Source of the DNA: Flavobacterium sp. KACC 22761 | GTDB lineage: Bacteria; Bacteroidota; Bacteroidia; Flavobacteriales; Flavobacteriaceae | NCBI RefSeq assembly: GCF_034058155.1 | Contig: NZ_CP139148.1 | Location: 1-64,000, forward strand | Reading direction: 5' to 3' | DNA: 64,000 bases | Part shown: positions 53,331-61,817 of the stretch, one piece after another | How the letters are laid out: the number at the start of each line of letters is the position of its first letter | How positions within the stretch are numbered: position 1 is the first letter of the stretch | The notes under the pieces: model-generated | The model's database searches: none | What the model was told of the DNA's origin: nothing | Seen by the model: only the letters and a program-made list of their open reading frames with translations | Position numbers and translations under genes: made by a program

Positions 53331-53435
53331 CTAAATTTTATATTTCAATTTCACAAAAACACACACGCATCCTGAGCTTACAGCTGGAGAATCTCCGGCT
53401 AAAGTTTCAAAATTTTGGTTTGCTGAAAGTATCAT
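53331..53435 (-). CDS. Putative 34-residue cysteine-containing peptide in its own transcription unit
   Basis: From the ATG at 53435 to TAG at 53333-53331, the frame encodes a peptide starting MILSANQNFETLAG, with a GDSPAVSSGCVCVF centre and the basic end VKLKYKI. A TACATTTG box lies about 30 bases upstream and a strong terminator follows. The two cysteines in C-V-C after a Ser- and Gly-rich stretch recall precursors of modified peptides, but no modification enzyme is in the window. Part of the frame (about 53375-53402) overlaps a CAGCTGGAG-type palindrome, so a repeat-derived chance frame cannot be excluded. Confidence 0.4.
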   Translation of the reverse strand: MILSANQNFETLAGDSPAVSSGCVCVFVKLKYKI

Positions 53436-53465
53436 TTGTGTTTTTATTGTTTTTAATTACAGATA

Positions 53466-53473
53466 CAAATGTA
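53466..53473 (-). promoter_or_regulatory. -7 element of the 34-codon peptide unit
   Basis: On the minus strand TACATTTG, about 30 bases before the ATG. No clear TTTG lies at the expected -33 distance. Confidence 0.5.
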
Positions 53474-53614
53474 GTATATTTTGTGATAATTTAACATATA
53501 TTGGTTAAAATAAAATTTTTATAACAAATGCTATGAGTTGATATTTATAAGGTTTATTGATGTGATTGTTCTCAGATTCACTATTAAGGCTCGAATTACT
53601 TTTCATCATGTGCA

Positions 53615-53629
53615 CGAGCGGGACGCTCG
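53615..53629. repeat. CGAGCG-GGA-CGCTCG hairpin downstream of the PHP-ATPase gene
   Basis: A perfect six-base GC-rich stem in an otherwise AT-rich region, followed by GCGCCAGC. It lies 35 bases beyond the stop codon on the downstream side and may end its transcript. Confidence 0.6.
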
Positions 53630-53663
53630 CGCCAGCAAGGGAAATAACTTATATTTTTTTTAG

Positions 53664-56579
53664 TTAGAATCCATATTTTTCTTCACGTTTTTTAAAAGCT
53701 TCTCTTCCTCCTTCAACTATATCGGCAATATGCTCTCTAATTCCCATACTTTTCAAAAGATCTTCCTCAGTTTCAATTTTGACAAAAGAATTCTCTAAAG
53801 CTCCATTTATATAATCAAATTGATATGGACTACTTGACTTTGTATCATTTTGACCTATTTGATTAGCTATAATTATATTTTCAGCATCAGCATTTACAAC
53901 TATATTAGGATTGTGCGTAACTAAAATAATTTGTCTCTCTAATTTTTTATTCTTTAAATAGTCAACTAAATCTTTTGATACCGAACGATTATCAAGATTA
54001 TCTTCGGGTTGATCAATAAGGATCGGTGCTTTAGATTTGCTAAGTCCTATAATTAACATTAAAATTACAAAACTAGCCTTTCCTGACGACATCTTTCCTA
54101 ATTTATCTCCTTTATATTCAATCTCCCAATAATCAAAGAAATAGTCATTCAATAATACTTTAATTGCATGTGGTTTTGTAATATTTTTTAATAATTTATA
54201 TTCATCATTCTCTATTTTAAAGAACATATCTTTTAAATCTTTCATCAAAATCTGAACATCAAAATCATCTAAAGCTTTTTTAGATTCATCACAGATATCA
54301 AATTCCATATAGGATTTTGAACCTCCATGACTTATTTCCAACATATAATTTCTAAACTTAGAAAAATTAAATTTTTCTAGTCCTTTTATATCTAATTGAT
54401 CCTTTTTTAAATCTTCTACTCGTGGTCTCAGATTGTGCAAAACACTTAAATATTGATTAAAGGTCTCTTGATAAAGATCAAATAACTTTGTTTTCTCTTC
54501 TGCCAAAGCTCTTTCGTATTCTTTAATTTCCTTGTTTAATTGAATAATTGCATTTAGACTTTTCTTGTCTTCATTAATAGATTCCTCCAACGTCTTTATT
54601 ATCTTTTCAGTTACTTTATTTTTGTTCAAAGGTTCTAATTCTTTCTCTTTTGCTTCTTTTTCTTTTATCTTATGAGATAATAATTGTCTAAAAAGATTAT
54701 CATTTTTAAATAAAGTCTTTCCATTATCATCTTGCGTAGTTTCATAAGAAATAATAAAATTATTTATGGAATTTATTAAATCATCCAATTTAACATATTG
54801 GCTTTCAAACTCTGCTTTAAGTTCAGGATTTTCGAGAGACAACTGAATTATATCTTTTTGTCTCTTTAATTCACTAAGTACTTTTTCCGATTCAAAATTA
54901 AATTTTACTATTTTTTTATAATCATTTCTAATTTTCTCAATTTCAAGATTTATCGCTTCTAAATCTTTTTGAAGCAATTCATATTGTTTTATTTGTGAAT
55001 CATTTAAACCAATACTTTTATTTAACTCCGTTATTTTTTCAGAATTTCTTTTTATATTTTGTTCTAATACATCTTTATTGTTTTTAACTTTTAATGTTTT
55101 CTCTAAATCTGTTATACTATCTTTAATATTGAAATAACTGTCAATAATTCTTTCCCTCTCCTTATCATGTGCTTTGACAGTTTGTATAAATACATCTTCA
55201 TATTGATAAAATGAATTTTCATCTTCAATAATTAAATCTCTAATTACTTTATTTAAAGCCCTCCCCTTTTTATTAACTTCAGGTTCAGCAAGTTTGATTA
55301 AATAATTTTGAGGTAAATATTTTATATCTGGCAGTACACTATTTTCAGAACTATCCCTAAACATCAATTGAGAGATATTTCCTTTCGTCTTTATTTCAAA
55401 ATTAAAGGAATCATCATATTCTCTAAAATCATATTTATTTTCGATATTCTCATTTTTAAAAAAAATTATATCTGGGTGTAGAGTTTTTGCTATGTTATAA
55501 AGTAAGATTGACTTACCAGATGATTTACCACCAACAATAACATTTAAATTTTTGTTTAACTTTATAGGTAAAGGAGTGAATCTATCGTCCGAGGTAATAA
55601 ATCTAACTTCATCAATAACAAGTTTATCTTCTTTAAAATCAGGTTCATTTTCTTGAATTCTAACTCTTTGTGTTGGTTCAAAAATAATTTGTTTTAATCC
55701 TTCAAATGTTGGATCAGCTTTTATCCAAGTCGCTTTTTTAGAAGGAAATTTTCCATAATCCGAATACTTATGCGCATCACTCCCCGCAACACAAGGCTTT
55801 GGTTTACTTCCTAACGTTTTGAAAAAATTTTCAAAAAAAGCCTTATTTTCCTCTGTCAATTTTCCACCAATTAAATCAATGTTAGTTTGATCTCTCGATT
55901 CAAATATATCAGCAGTTTGCATAAAATAGTTATCAGCATGAGGATACTTTTTCCAGTCCAACTCTAACAATCCATCGCTAGTATCGTACGGTAAAAAAAC
56001 AAAACCTGATGCACTTGGAATTTGCTTAAAAGCATCATGAAGTGATTCTTTTGTTATTTCAGCCGTTTGTGAACCTAATAATAAAAGTTTATCATCATCT
56101 AAAGTTTTAGGATCCTCAAAACTATGATGTTTTGCTTTACTAGCATCTAAACTTTTAGCTAATTGAATTAATGAATCGTCTGAAAGTTTTTTATTTATTG
56201 ATCTAATATATAATTCAGACTTAAAATCAATCAATTGTTGTCTTGATAATTTATCTGAAAGTATAAAGTGAATATTTAATCTGTAACTAGTTGGGCTTTC
56301 AACGCGAAGTTCCATACCAGGCAAAACTGTTTTTTTAAGTTCATCAGGATTTTTAATTAAATAATCTTGAAGTTCTAAATACCAATCAAATGTCCAATAA
56401 TCCATCAAACAAAAAACTGCAACATCACTTTCATTAATTATTTTAATAAAATTTTTAATCTCAGCATTAATTTCTTCTTTAGACATTTCTTTATACTTTT
56501 TTGTTCCTGTCCAATAAAATGATGCTGGAGTGTGAATATGCAAATCCCATTTTCTCCATTCTGAACCTCGATTACTCAT
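53664..56579 (-). CDS. PHP-domain phosphoesterase fused to an SMC/Rad50-like ATPase (TrlF-like)
   Basis: A 971-residue protein. The N-terminal PHP domain (about 8-310) has HIHTP at 14-18, GMELRV, NIHFIL and GSDAH at 266-270, the metal-binding sites of this phosphoesterase fold. The ATPase half starts with Walker A GGKSSGKS at 350-357; a coiled-coil region rich in K and E runs from about 460 to 740; then follow an ABC-type signature MSSGKAS (830-836), Walker B ILIDQPED (853-860) and the switch THN (888-890). It probably cuts or processes nucleic acid or a nucleotide in an ATP-dependent way. Base composition is visibly more AT-rich than neighbours. A role in phage defence is inference from architecture and location. 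Confidence 0.88.
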   Translation of the reverse strand: MSNRGSEWRKWDLHIHTPASFYWTGTKKYKEMSKEEINAEIKNFIKIINESDVAVFCLMDYWTFDWYLELQDYLIKNPDELKKTVLPGMELRVESPTSYRLNIHFILSDKLSRQQLIDFKSELYIRSINKKLSDDSLIQLAKSLDASKAKHHSFEDPKTLDDDKLLLLGSQTAEITKESLHDAFKQIPSASGFVFLPYDTSDGLLELDWKKYPHADNYFMQTADIFESRDQTNIDLIGGKLTEENKAFFENFFKTLGSKPKPCVAGSDAHKYSDYGKFPSKKATWIKADPTFEGLKQIIFEPTQRVRIQENEPDFKEDKLVIDEVRFITSDDRFTPLPIKLNKNLNVIVGGKSSGKSILLYNIAKTLHPDIIFFKNENIENKYDFREYDDSFNFEIKTKGNISQLMFRDSSENSVLPDIKYLPQNYLIKLAEPEVNKKGRALNKVIRDLIIEDENSFYQYEDVFIQTVKAHDKERERIIDSYFNIKDSITDLEKTLKVKNNKDVLEQNIKRNSEKITELNKSIGLNDSQIKQYELLQKDLEAINLEIEKIRNDYKKIVKFNFESEKVLSELKRQKDIIQLSLENPELKAEFESQYVKLDDLINSINNFIISYETTQDDNGKTLFKNDNLFRQLLSHKIKEKEAKEKELEPLNKNKVTEKIIKTLEESINEDKKSLNAIIQLNKEIKEYERALAEEKTKLFDLYQETFNQYLSVLHNLRPRVEDLKKDQLDIKGLEKFNFSKFRNYMLEISHGGSKSYMEFDICDESKKALDDFDVQILMKDLKDMFFKIENDEYKLLKNITKPHAIKVLLNDYFFDYWEIEYKGDKLGKMSSGKASFVILMLIIGLSKSKAPILIDQPEDNLDNRSVSKDLVDYLKNKKLERQIILVTHNPNIVVNADAENIIIANQIGQNDTKSSSPYQFDYINGALENSFVKIETEEDLLKSMGIREHIADIVEGGREAFKKREEKYGF

Positions 56580-56781
56580 AATTATTTTATTTTATGTTAG
56601 TTAGCTTATGTTCTATTTAAAAATCTAGTCATCAAAAATGCATAAAATTCAAGTAGCTATTTTACGGTTTTCCATAAACACAGAAATTGAACAACTCTCA
56701 AATATATATAAACAAAAAACTCTCAAACCAAGTACAAACACCTGATTTAAAAGCCAACAAATAATCTTTATAAATTAAAAC

Positions 56782-57582
56782 CTAAATCCCAAAAAAGCTC
56801 TTAGTATTTTTAGTCGTCTCCTCCGCTACCTTATCTAAAGTAATTCCTTTAAACTGTGCAATTGTTCCGGCAACATACGGCAGAAAAGCAGGTTCGCAAC
56901 GGCGTTCGTGGTATTTATTCAAGAGACTGTTCGGGACATTTTTAGGAAGCATAAACGGCGCATCGGTTTCAATCATCATTCGGTCGAGCGGTACGTACTG
57001 AATCACTTCTTTTAAATGACTATAACGTTTGGCATCTGAAATCGCTCCCGTAAAACCCAAATAAAATCCGTTATCGAGATAGGTTTTGGCTTCTTGCAAT
57101 GTTCCCGTAAAACAATGTACAACGGCTTTTGGCAATTGCGGTAAATAGTCTTTCGTGATATTCATAAAAGAATTGAAAGCGCTTCTTTCGTGCAAAAACA
57201 AAGGTTTCTGAACTTCGATCGCCAATTCTAATTGGGCTTTATAACATTCTTCCTGTTTGTTTCGGGGCGAAAAATCACGATCAAAATCGAGTCCGCATTC
57301 GCCAACCGAAACCACGTTTTTCAGTTCTAATAATTTCCTGAGTTTCGAAATACTCTGCGCATCAAAACTTTTCGCATCATGAGGGTGTATGCCCGCCGTC
57401 GAATATAATATTCCCGGATATTGTTTTGCGATTTCTAATGAAGTTTCGCTGTTTCGTACGCTTGTTCCCGTTAGGATCATTTGCGATACATCGGCGTCGA
57501 GCGCGTCTTGTACGACATCGTCTATGTCGTTTTGGAATTGTTTGTTGGTTAAATTAATTCCGATATCTATATATGTTTTCAT
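56782..57582 (-). CDS. tatD: TatD-family metal-dependent deoxyribonuclease
   Basis: A 266-residue TIM-barrel hydrolase of the TatD family. The N-terminus MKTYIDIGINLTNKQFQND carries the first metal-site region (with D-I-G-I-N-L in place of the usual D-x-H-x-H), GECGLDFDRDFS the glutamate, LFLHERSAF and VVHCFTGTL the histidines, and MMIETDAPFMLP the catalytic aspartate. These proteins act as 3'-5' exonucleases on DNA or RNA and may help with DNA repair. The ATG at 57582 is chosen since it begins the conserved part; the open frame goes 12 codons further. It lies leftwards, downstream of rtcB with a 308-base repeat-rich spacer. Confidence 0.93.
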   Translation of the reverse strand: MKTYIDIGINLTNKQFQNDIDDVVQDALDADVSQMILTGTSVRNSETSLEIAKQYPGILYSTAGIHPHDAKSFDAQSISKLRKLLELKNVVSVGECGLDFDRDFSPRNKQEECYKAQLELAIEVQKPLFLHERSAFNSFMNITKDYLPQLPKAVVHCFTGTLQEAKTYLDNGFYLGFTGAISDAKRYSHLKEVIQYVPLDRMMIETDAPFMLPKNVPNSLLNKYHERRCEPAFLPYVAGTIAQFKGITLDKVAEETTKNTKSFFGI

Positions 57583-57890
57583 GTTTTTGTTTTTTGCCAC
57601 TAAGGCACTAAGACACAAAGTTTTTTTCTTTGGTCTGGTTATTATTTTATTAATCTCGCAATCCCGATAGTTATCGGGAGCAGAGTCGCTAAGTTTTTTT
57701 TAGCCACAGATTATTAAGATTAAAAGGATTATTTTAAAATCTGTTGAATCTGCAAAATCTGCGTGAAAAAATTCTTTGCGAACCTTGCGTAAATCTTAGC
57801 GAACTTTGCGGTTAAAATTATCATAAAGCGTTAGACGCACTGCCGTGCGCCTCTACACTGAAAACTGCGACCGCGACTGAACACTAAAAA
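57583..57890. repeat. Repeat-rich spacer between rtcB and tatD
   Basis: No gene is seen. It holds GCCACTAAGGC, the palindrome ATCCCGATAG-TTATCGGGA (about 57660-57679), GCCACAGATTATTAAGATT with AATCTGTTGAATCTGC, CGCTAAG/CTTAGCG forms and a diverged copy of the AGACGCACTGC palindrome (57832-57857). All are members of repeat families found elsewhere in the window. Confidence 0.65.
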
Positions 57891-59312
57891 TCAATCCTCA
57901 CGGCTTCCGTCATCAGCCATTCTCACTAATTTCGGTGTAAACTTCGCTATAACATCCACTAAATCCTGTTGTGCTTCCATCACCTGATTGATATCTTTAT
58001 ACGCCATTGGGGCTTCGTCCAGACCAGCTCCGATAAGCGTAACGCCATGATCTTTCAGAATCGATTTCATTTCGTTTTGTGTGATGTTTTTTATCGCTTG
58101 GGTTCTGCTCATTTGTCTTCCTGCTCCATGCGAAGCCGAATTAATGGCGTTCTCCTCGCCTTTTCCTCTCACCAAAAATCCCGGTGCGGTCATACTTCCC
58201 GGAATGATTCCCATAACGCCTTTTCCGGCTGGGGTTGCTCCTTTTCTATGTACGATCACTTCTTCGCCGTTCCAGATTTCTTTCCAGGCAAAATTATGGT
58301 GGTTTTCGACTTTGGCTAAAATCGTCGCACCCAAAGCACGTTCCATTTTGTTATGGATAATCTCGTGACAAGCCGAAGCGTAATCTCCCGCCAAATTCAT
58401 CGCCAGCCAGTATTCCTGACCTAATTGCGAATTCATATCTAAATATGCTAAGTTTTTTGCTACTTCTGGAAGTTTACACTCATCTTTGGCGATTTTAGTA
58501 TAATGTCCCGCAATTGTTGCTCCCATTCCGCGTGAACCGGAATGCGTTAACAAAGTGACGTATTTTCCTTTTGGGATATTCAAAACCGCATCGTCTTGCG
58601 CAAATTCCATGATTCCGAATTCCACAAAGTGATTTCCACCGCCTGAAGATCCTAATTGCGACCAGGCTTTATCTTTCAATTTCTTCACAAACGGATTCAT
58701 ATTGAAAGTTTCGTTCTCCAAAACCGCATGATCTGATTTGTACTGACCGTGAAATCCGTGACCTGCTCCAAAAATAGAATTCGCGATTAATTCTTTTTTG
58801 AATTTTGCTTCGTTTTCAAAGTAAAAATCTTCGGGAATATCATAGACCGACAACGCCATTCTACATCCAATATCAACTCCAACACCATACGGAATAATGG
58901 CATTTTTTGTGGCTAAAACGCCGCCAATTGGTAATCCGTAACCTTGGTGCGCGTCCGGCATTAAAGCTCCGGCAACTGTAACAGGCAATTTCATGGCAAC
59001 TTCCATTTGTTTTCTAGCTCCGTCTTCAATATGATCCAATCCGTAAGCCGAATACGCATTTGGATTTTCATTTAAAGCGATGAAATCTTCTGGTTTTTCA
59101 TTCGATTTTTCGATTAAAGCCACAGCCAGTTTGCTGAAGATTTTATCGTCGATATAATTTTCTGGAGTTTCTAAGACGTTTTTATAATGAGCAATCATTT
59201 CGTCACGTTTAAATCCGTGTCTTTTGCTGTTTATTTTTAAGGCAATTCCAATTATTTTTCCTTCTGGAAATCCTAATTCTAATATATCTGTTCCGTTTAT
59301 TTGTGTTTTCAT
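57891..59312 (-). CDS. rtcB: RNA-splicing ligase RtcB
   Basis: A 473-residue GTP- and Mn-dependent RNA ligase that joins 2',3'-cyclic phosphate or 3'-phosphate ends to 5'-OH ends. Signature regions are GVGVDIGCRMALSVYD (metal-binding Cys; about 137-152), SSGGGNHFVEFG, THSGSRGMGATIAGHY, and SASHGAGRQMSR with the histidine that accepts GMP. In many bacteria RtcB repairs RNAs damaged by toxins or stress. The ATG at 59312 begins the protein after a repeat-derived in-frame extension that is not counted. No archease or RtcA is found nearby; an HD-domain gene and a WYL regulator lie on the other side of a divergent spacer. Confidence 0.96.
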   Translation of the reverse strand: MKTQINGTDILELGFPEGKIIGIALKINSKRHGFKRDEMIAHYKNVLETPENYIDDKIFSKLAVALIEKSNEKPEDFIALNENPNAYSAYGLDHIEDGARKQMEVAMKLPVTVAGALMPDAHQGYGLPIGGVLATKNAIIPYGVGVDIGCRMALSVYDIPEDFYFENEAKFKKELIANSIFGAGHGFHGQYKSDHAVLENETFNMNPFVKKLKDKAWSQLGSSGGGNHFVEFGIMEFAQDDAVLNIPKGKYVTLLTHSGSRGMGATIAGHYTKIAKDECKLPEVAKNLAYLDMNSQLGQEYWLAMNLAGDYASACHEIIHNKMERALGATILAKVENHHNFAWKEIWNGEEVIVHRKGATPAGKGVMGIIPGSMTAPGFLVRGKGEENAINSASHGAGRQMSRTQAIKNITQNEMKSILKDHGVTLIGAGLDEAPMAYKDINQVMEAQQDLVDVIAKFTPKLVRMADDGSRED

Positions 59313-59399
59313 TTTTTTGTTTTTAAGAGACATTGCCAAGCGTAGGCATATTTCTCGCAAAGTCGCTAAGACGCAAAGTTTTTATTTATTAACACGCCG

Positions 59400-59507
59400 T
59401 TTGTCATTTCGACGTAAGGAGAAATCTTCGCAAGTAACTCCGCAATCAAAATCGCCAATCTTTGTAGAGTTTCTCGTAGAGATTTCTCGTTCCTCGAAAT
59501 GACAAAC
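59400..59507. repeat. GTCATTTCGA-type palindromic element
   Basis: Arms TTTGTCATTTCGACGTAAGG and its approximate inverse ending TCGAAATGACAAA enclose about 50 bases, with inner AGAAATCT and AGATTTCT. It is a REP-like element distinct from the CTGAGCGAAG family. It lies in the 368-base spacer between rtcB and the HD-domain gene, which holds no gene. Confidence 0.75.
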
Positions 59508-59623
59508 TTTGTGTTTAAACCTAGCAATGCCTCATAAATTTACATTATTTAAATAGCGTCTAATTAATATGCTTTAAAAATTAAATTATTAATTCGTTTT
59601 AACATTACAAAGATTTCAAAACC

Positions 59624-59646
59624 ACTACGCAATTATTTTGCGCAGT
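59624..59646. promoter_or_regulatory. Inverted repeat overlapping the -33 box of the HD-domain gene
   Basis: Arms ACTACGCAA and TTGCGCAGT (one mismatch) flank TTATT. The TTTG of the promoter lies within its right half, so a bound protein would block the polymerase. The WYL regulator encoded downstream is a natural candidate (inference). Confidence 0.5.
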
Positions 59647-59667
59647 AAAAAAAGAATTTTAAATTTG
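59637..59667 (+). promoter_or_regulatory. Promoter of the HD-domain gene
   Basis: TTTG at 59637-59640 and TAAATTTG at 59660-59667 with 19 bases between, an ideal Bacteroidota promoter. The ATG lies 14 bases after the -7 box. Confidence 0.75.
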
Positions 59668-59680
59668 AGTAAAAAACAAA

Positions 59681-60295
59681 ATGAATTTAAAGGAAATTTA
59701 TTCTGAATTACTCTCAAAAATTGGCTTTTCGGCAAATGAAATTCAGCAAAACTGGTTGGATTTAGAAAAGGCATATTCCCATAAATCAAGGCATTATCAC
59801 AATCTCACGCATTTAAAAGAAATGATTGCCAGTTTTGAAACGTATCGCGGTAAACTTCAAAATCCGAATGAAATAATATTTTCTATTTTTTATCATGATT
59901 TTGTTTATTCGGCTTCTAAAAAAGATAACGAACTCAAAAGTGCTGAATATGCTTTATCTATATTACCAAAAAATAGCGATCTGAATAAACAATTAGTTTT
60001 TGATGCGATCTGCGCAACACAACAGCATCAGCAAAATGAAATTGAAGACATTAATTGGTTAATCGATTTTGATTTGAAAATCCTCGCTAAAGATTGGGAA
60101 GATTATAAAATCTATTTTGAACAAATTCGGAAAGAATATCGCATTTATCCTGATTTTCTATACAAACCCGGACGCGCAAAAGCGTTGAAACATTTTCTGG
60201 AAAATGAGTTTATTTTTCAAACGGATGAGTTTAGGAGTTTGTATGAAGAAAAAGCTCGGGCTAATATTGAAAAAGAGATTGCATTATTAACGTAA
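59681..60295 (+). CDS. HD-domain protein (predicted metal-dependent phosphohydrolase)
   Basis: A 204-residue cytoplasmic protein of the HD superfamily. The metal-binding motif set is seen as RHYHNLTHLKEM (about 37-48), FYHDFVY (about 67-73, the HD pair) and later IDFDLKILAKDW (about 127-138) with the final aspartate. The C-terminal part, KEYRIYPDFLYKPGRAKALKHFLEN, is conserved in this group. Related proteins are thought to act on nucleotides, but no substrate is proven. It lies divergent to rtcB and before the WYL regulator gene, with a strong promoter under a likely operator. Confidence 0.88.
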   Translation: MNLKEIYSELLSKIGFSANEIQQNWLDLEKAYSHKSRHYHNLTHLKEMIASFETYRGKLQNPNEIIFSIFYHDFVYSASKKDNELKSAEYALSILPKNSDLNKQLVFDAICATQQHQQNEIEDINWLIDFDLKILAKDWEDYKIYFEQIRKEYRIYPDFLYKPGRAKALKHFLENEFIFQTDEFRSLYEEKARANIEKEIALLT

Positions 60296-60559
60296 ATGCG
60301 TGAGGGATTGAGGCGGTATCCTTTTGTGAAATGAAATGGAACAAAAGATATAGCCGAAAGCCCGACCCGCCTTTTTCGGCGGGGCACGCCCAAAATATAC
60401 AACGCAGAATTAATCTCGCAAAGACGCGAAGTCGCAAAGTTTTTTATTTTTTGCCACAGATTAAAGGATTAAAATGATTAAAAAAAATCTGCCAAATCTG
60501 CCAAATCTGCGGGAAACAAAAACTTAGTGCCCTCGCGCCTTTGTGGCAAAACAAAAACA
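60296..60559. repeat. Spacer with GC-rich hairpin and GCCACAGATT repeats
   Basis: A hairpin CCCGCC-TTTTT-CGGCGGG at 60366-60383 follows the HD gene. Then CGCAAAGACGCGAAGTCGCAAAG and GCCACAGATTAAAGGATT repeats run to the WYL gene. No coding frame is supported. Confidence 0.65.
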
Positions 60560-61597
60560 ATGTCACAAAACAAAAACGCCTTAATACGCTACAAAACCAT
60601 CGACAAATGTCTTCAGAATAAATACCGGCAATGGACATTAGAAGATTTAATCGAATGTTGTTCTGAAGCTTTATTTGAATACGAAGGACGACCAAATCCA
60701 ATCAGCAAGCGAACCATTCAAATGGATATTCAACTCATGCGAAGTGAAAAATTGGGTTATAATGCGCCAATCGTGGTTTACGATAAAAAGTATTATAAAT
60801 ATGAAGACGAAGATTTTTCGATAACCGATATTCCGCTGACGGAAACCGACATGAATGTTTTGACCGAAACTGTTTCGATGTTAAAGCAATTTAAAGATTT
60901 CTCTTTATTCAATGATGTATCGGATATTCTACAGCGATTGGAAGATAAAATCTATGCCGAGAAATCGCATACCAAACCTGTTATTTATTTGGATAAAAAC
61001 GAAAAATTAAAAGGGCTTCATTACCTGGATGAAATTTATCAGGCGATTATCAAGAAAATGGTTCTAATTATTACTTACAAATCTTTTAAATCTGCTGAAG
61101 AAACGAAATTTCATTTTCATCCATTTATATTAAAGGAGTTTAATAATCGCTGGTTTTTGATTGGAAAGAGAAAAGAATCGCAACCCATTACTAATTTGGC
61201 ATTAGATAGAATTATTTCAATTGATTACGATTTCAACCTTCCTTATATAGAAGAAGATTTTGATGCAGATACTTATTATAAGAATGTAATTGGTGTTACT
61301 GTCAATTCAGGTTTGCAACCAAGGCGAATTGAACTTTGGGTTGATGCCAAAAATGCTCCTTATGTACTTACAAAACCTTTGCATTCGTCACAACGCTTAA
61401 TTAAGGAAAATGAAGATCAAAGCATTATTGTTCATATTTTTCTTTTGCCTAATTATGAAATGGAACGCATTCTCTTAGGCTTTGGAGACGGAATCGAAGT
61501 GCTCCGACCCGATTATTTAAGAAATCGGATGAAAATGATTCTGCAAAAGGCACTTAATAAATATGAAACCGAAAATAAATCCGAAATAAATCCGTAA
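60560..61597 (+). CDS. WYL-domain transcriptional regulator
   Basis: A 345-residue regulator. The N-terminal part (1-80; NALIRYKTIDKCLQNKYRQW, ISKRTIQMDIQLMRSEKLG) is a winged helix-type DNA-binding domain with the helix TIQMDIQLMR. The WYL domain follows (about 150-235; VLIITYKSFKSAEETKF, HPFILKEFNNRWFLIGKR), which in other proteins binds single-stranded or damaged nucleic acid or cyclic nucleotides, then the C-terminal extension. The ATG at 60560 fits the family start; the upstream frame reads through a repeat. It probably controls genes nearby, such as the HD gene or rtcB, possibly in response to broken RNA or DNA. Confidence 0.92.
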   Translation: MSQNKNALIRYKTIDKCLQNKYRQWTLEDLIECCSEALFEYEGRPNPISKRTIQMDIQLMRSEKLGYNAPIVVYDKKYYKYEDEDFSITDIPLTETDMNVLTETVSMLKQFKDFSLFNDVSDILQRLEDKIYAEKSHTKPVIYLDKNEKLKGLHYLDEIYQAIIKKMVLIITYKSFKSAEETKFHFHPFILKEFNNRWFLIGKRKESQPITNLALDRIISIDYDFNLPYIEEDFDADTYYKNVIGVTVNSGLQPRRIELWVDAKNAPYVLTKPLHSSQRLIKENEDQSIIVHIFLLPNYEMERILLGFGDGIEVLRPDYLRNRMKMILQKALNKYETENKSEINP

Positions 61598-61764
61598 TTC
61601 ATTACAGAAAACTGAAATAAAGCTGTTTTAAAAACGAGAAACCCTTTTTTAAAGCATGAAAAATGTTAAAATCTCAAAAAAGAATAGTATATTTCAGTTA
61701 AAATTTAACCGCAAAACCCTAGAAACCAAAGACATTTTTTAATTAACCAAAAATTTATTTAAAA

Positions 61765-61784
61765 ATAATATGCATGCATAGTAT
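61765..61784. promoter_or_regulatory. Palindromic operator before the MarR gene
   Basis: A 12-base perfect palindrome TATGCATGCATA (61769-61780) extends to 20 bases with one mismatched pair. It lies in the -33 to spacer region of the promoter whose -7 box TATATTTG is at 61793-61800. This is the usual place of a self-repressing MarR operator. Confidence 0.6.
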
Positions 61785-61792
61785 TTTTTAAT

Positions 61793-61800
61793 TATATTTG
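61793..61800 (+). promoter_or_regulatory. -7 element of the MarR gene
   Basis: TATATTTG, a full match to TAnnTTTG, 17 bases before the ATG at 61818. The -33 position coincides with the palindrome at 61765-61784. Confidence 0.6.
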
Positions 61801-61817
61801 AAATCGATATAGTTACT

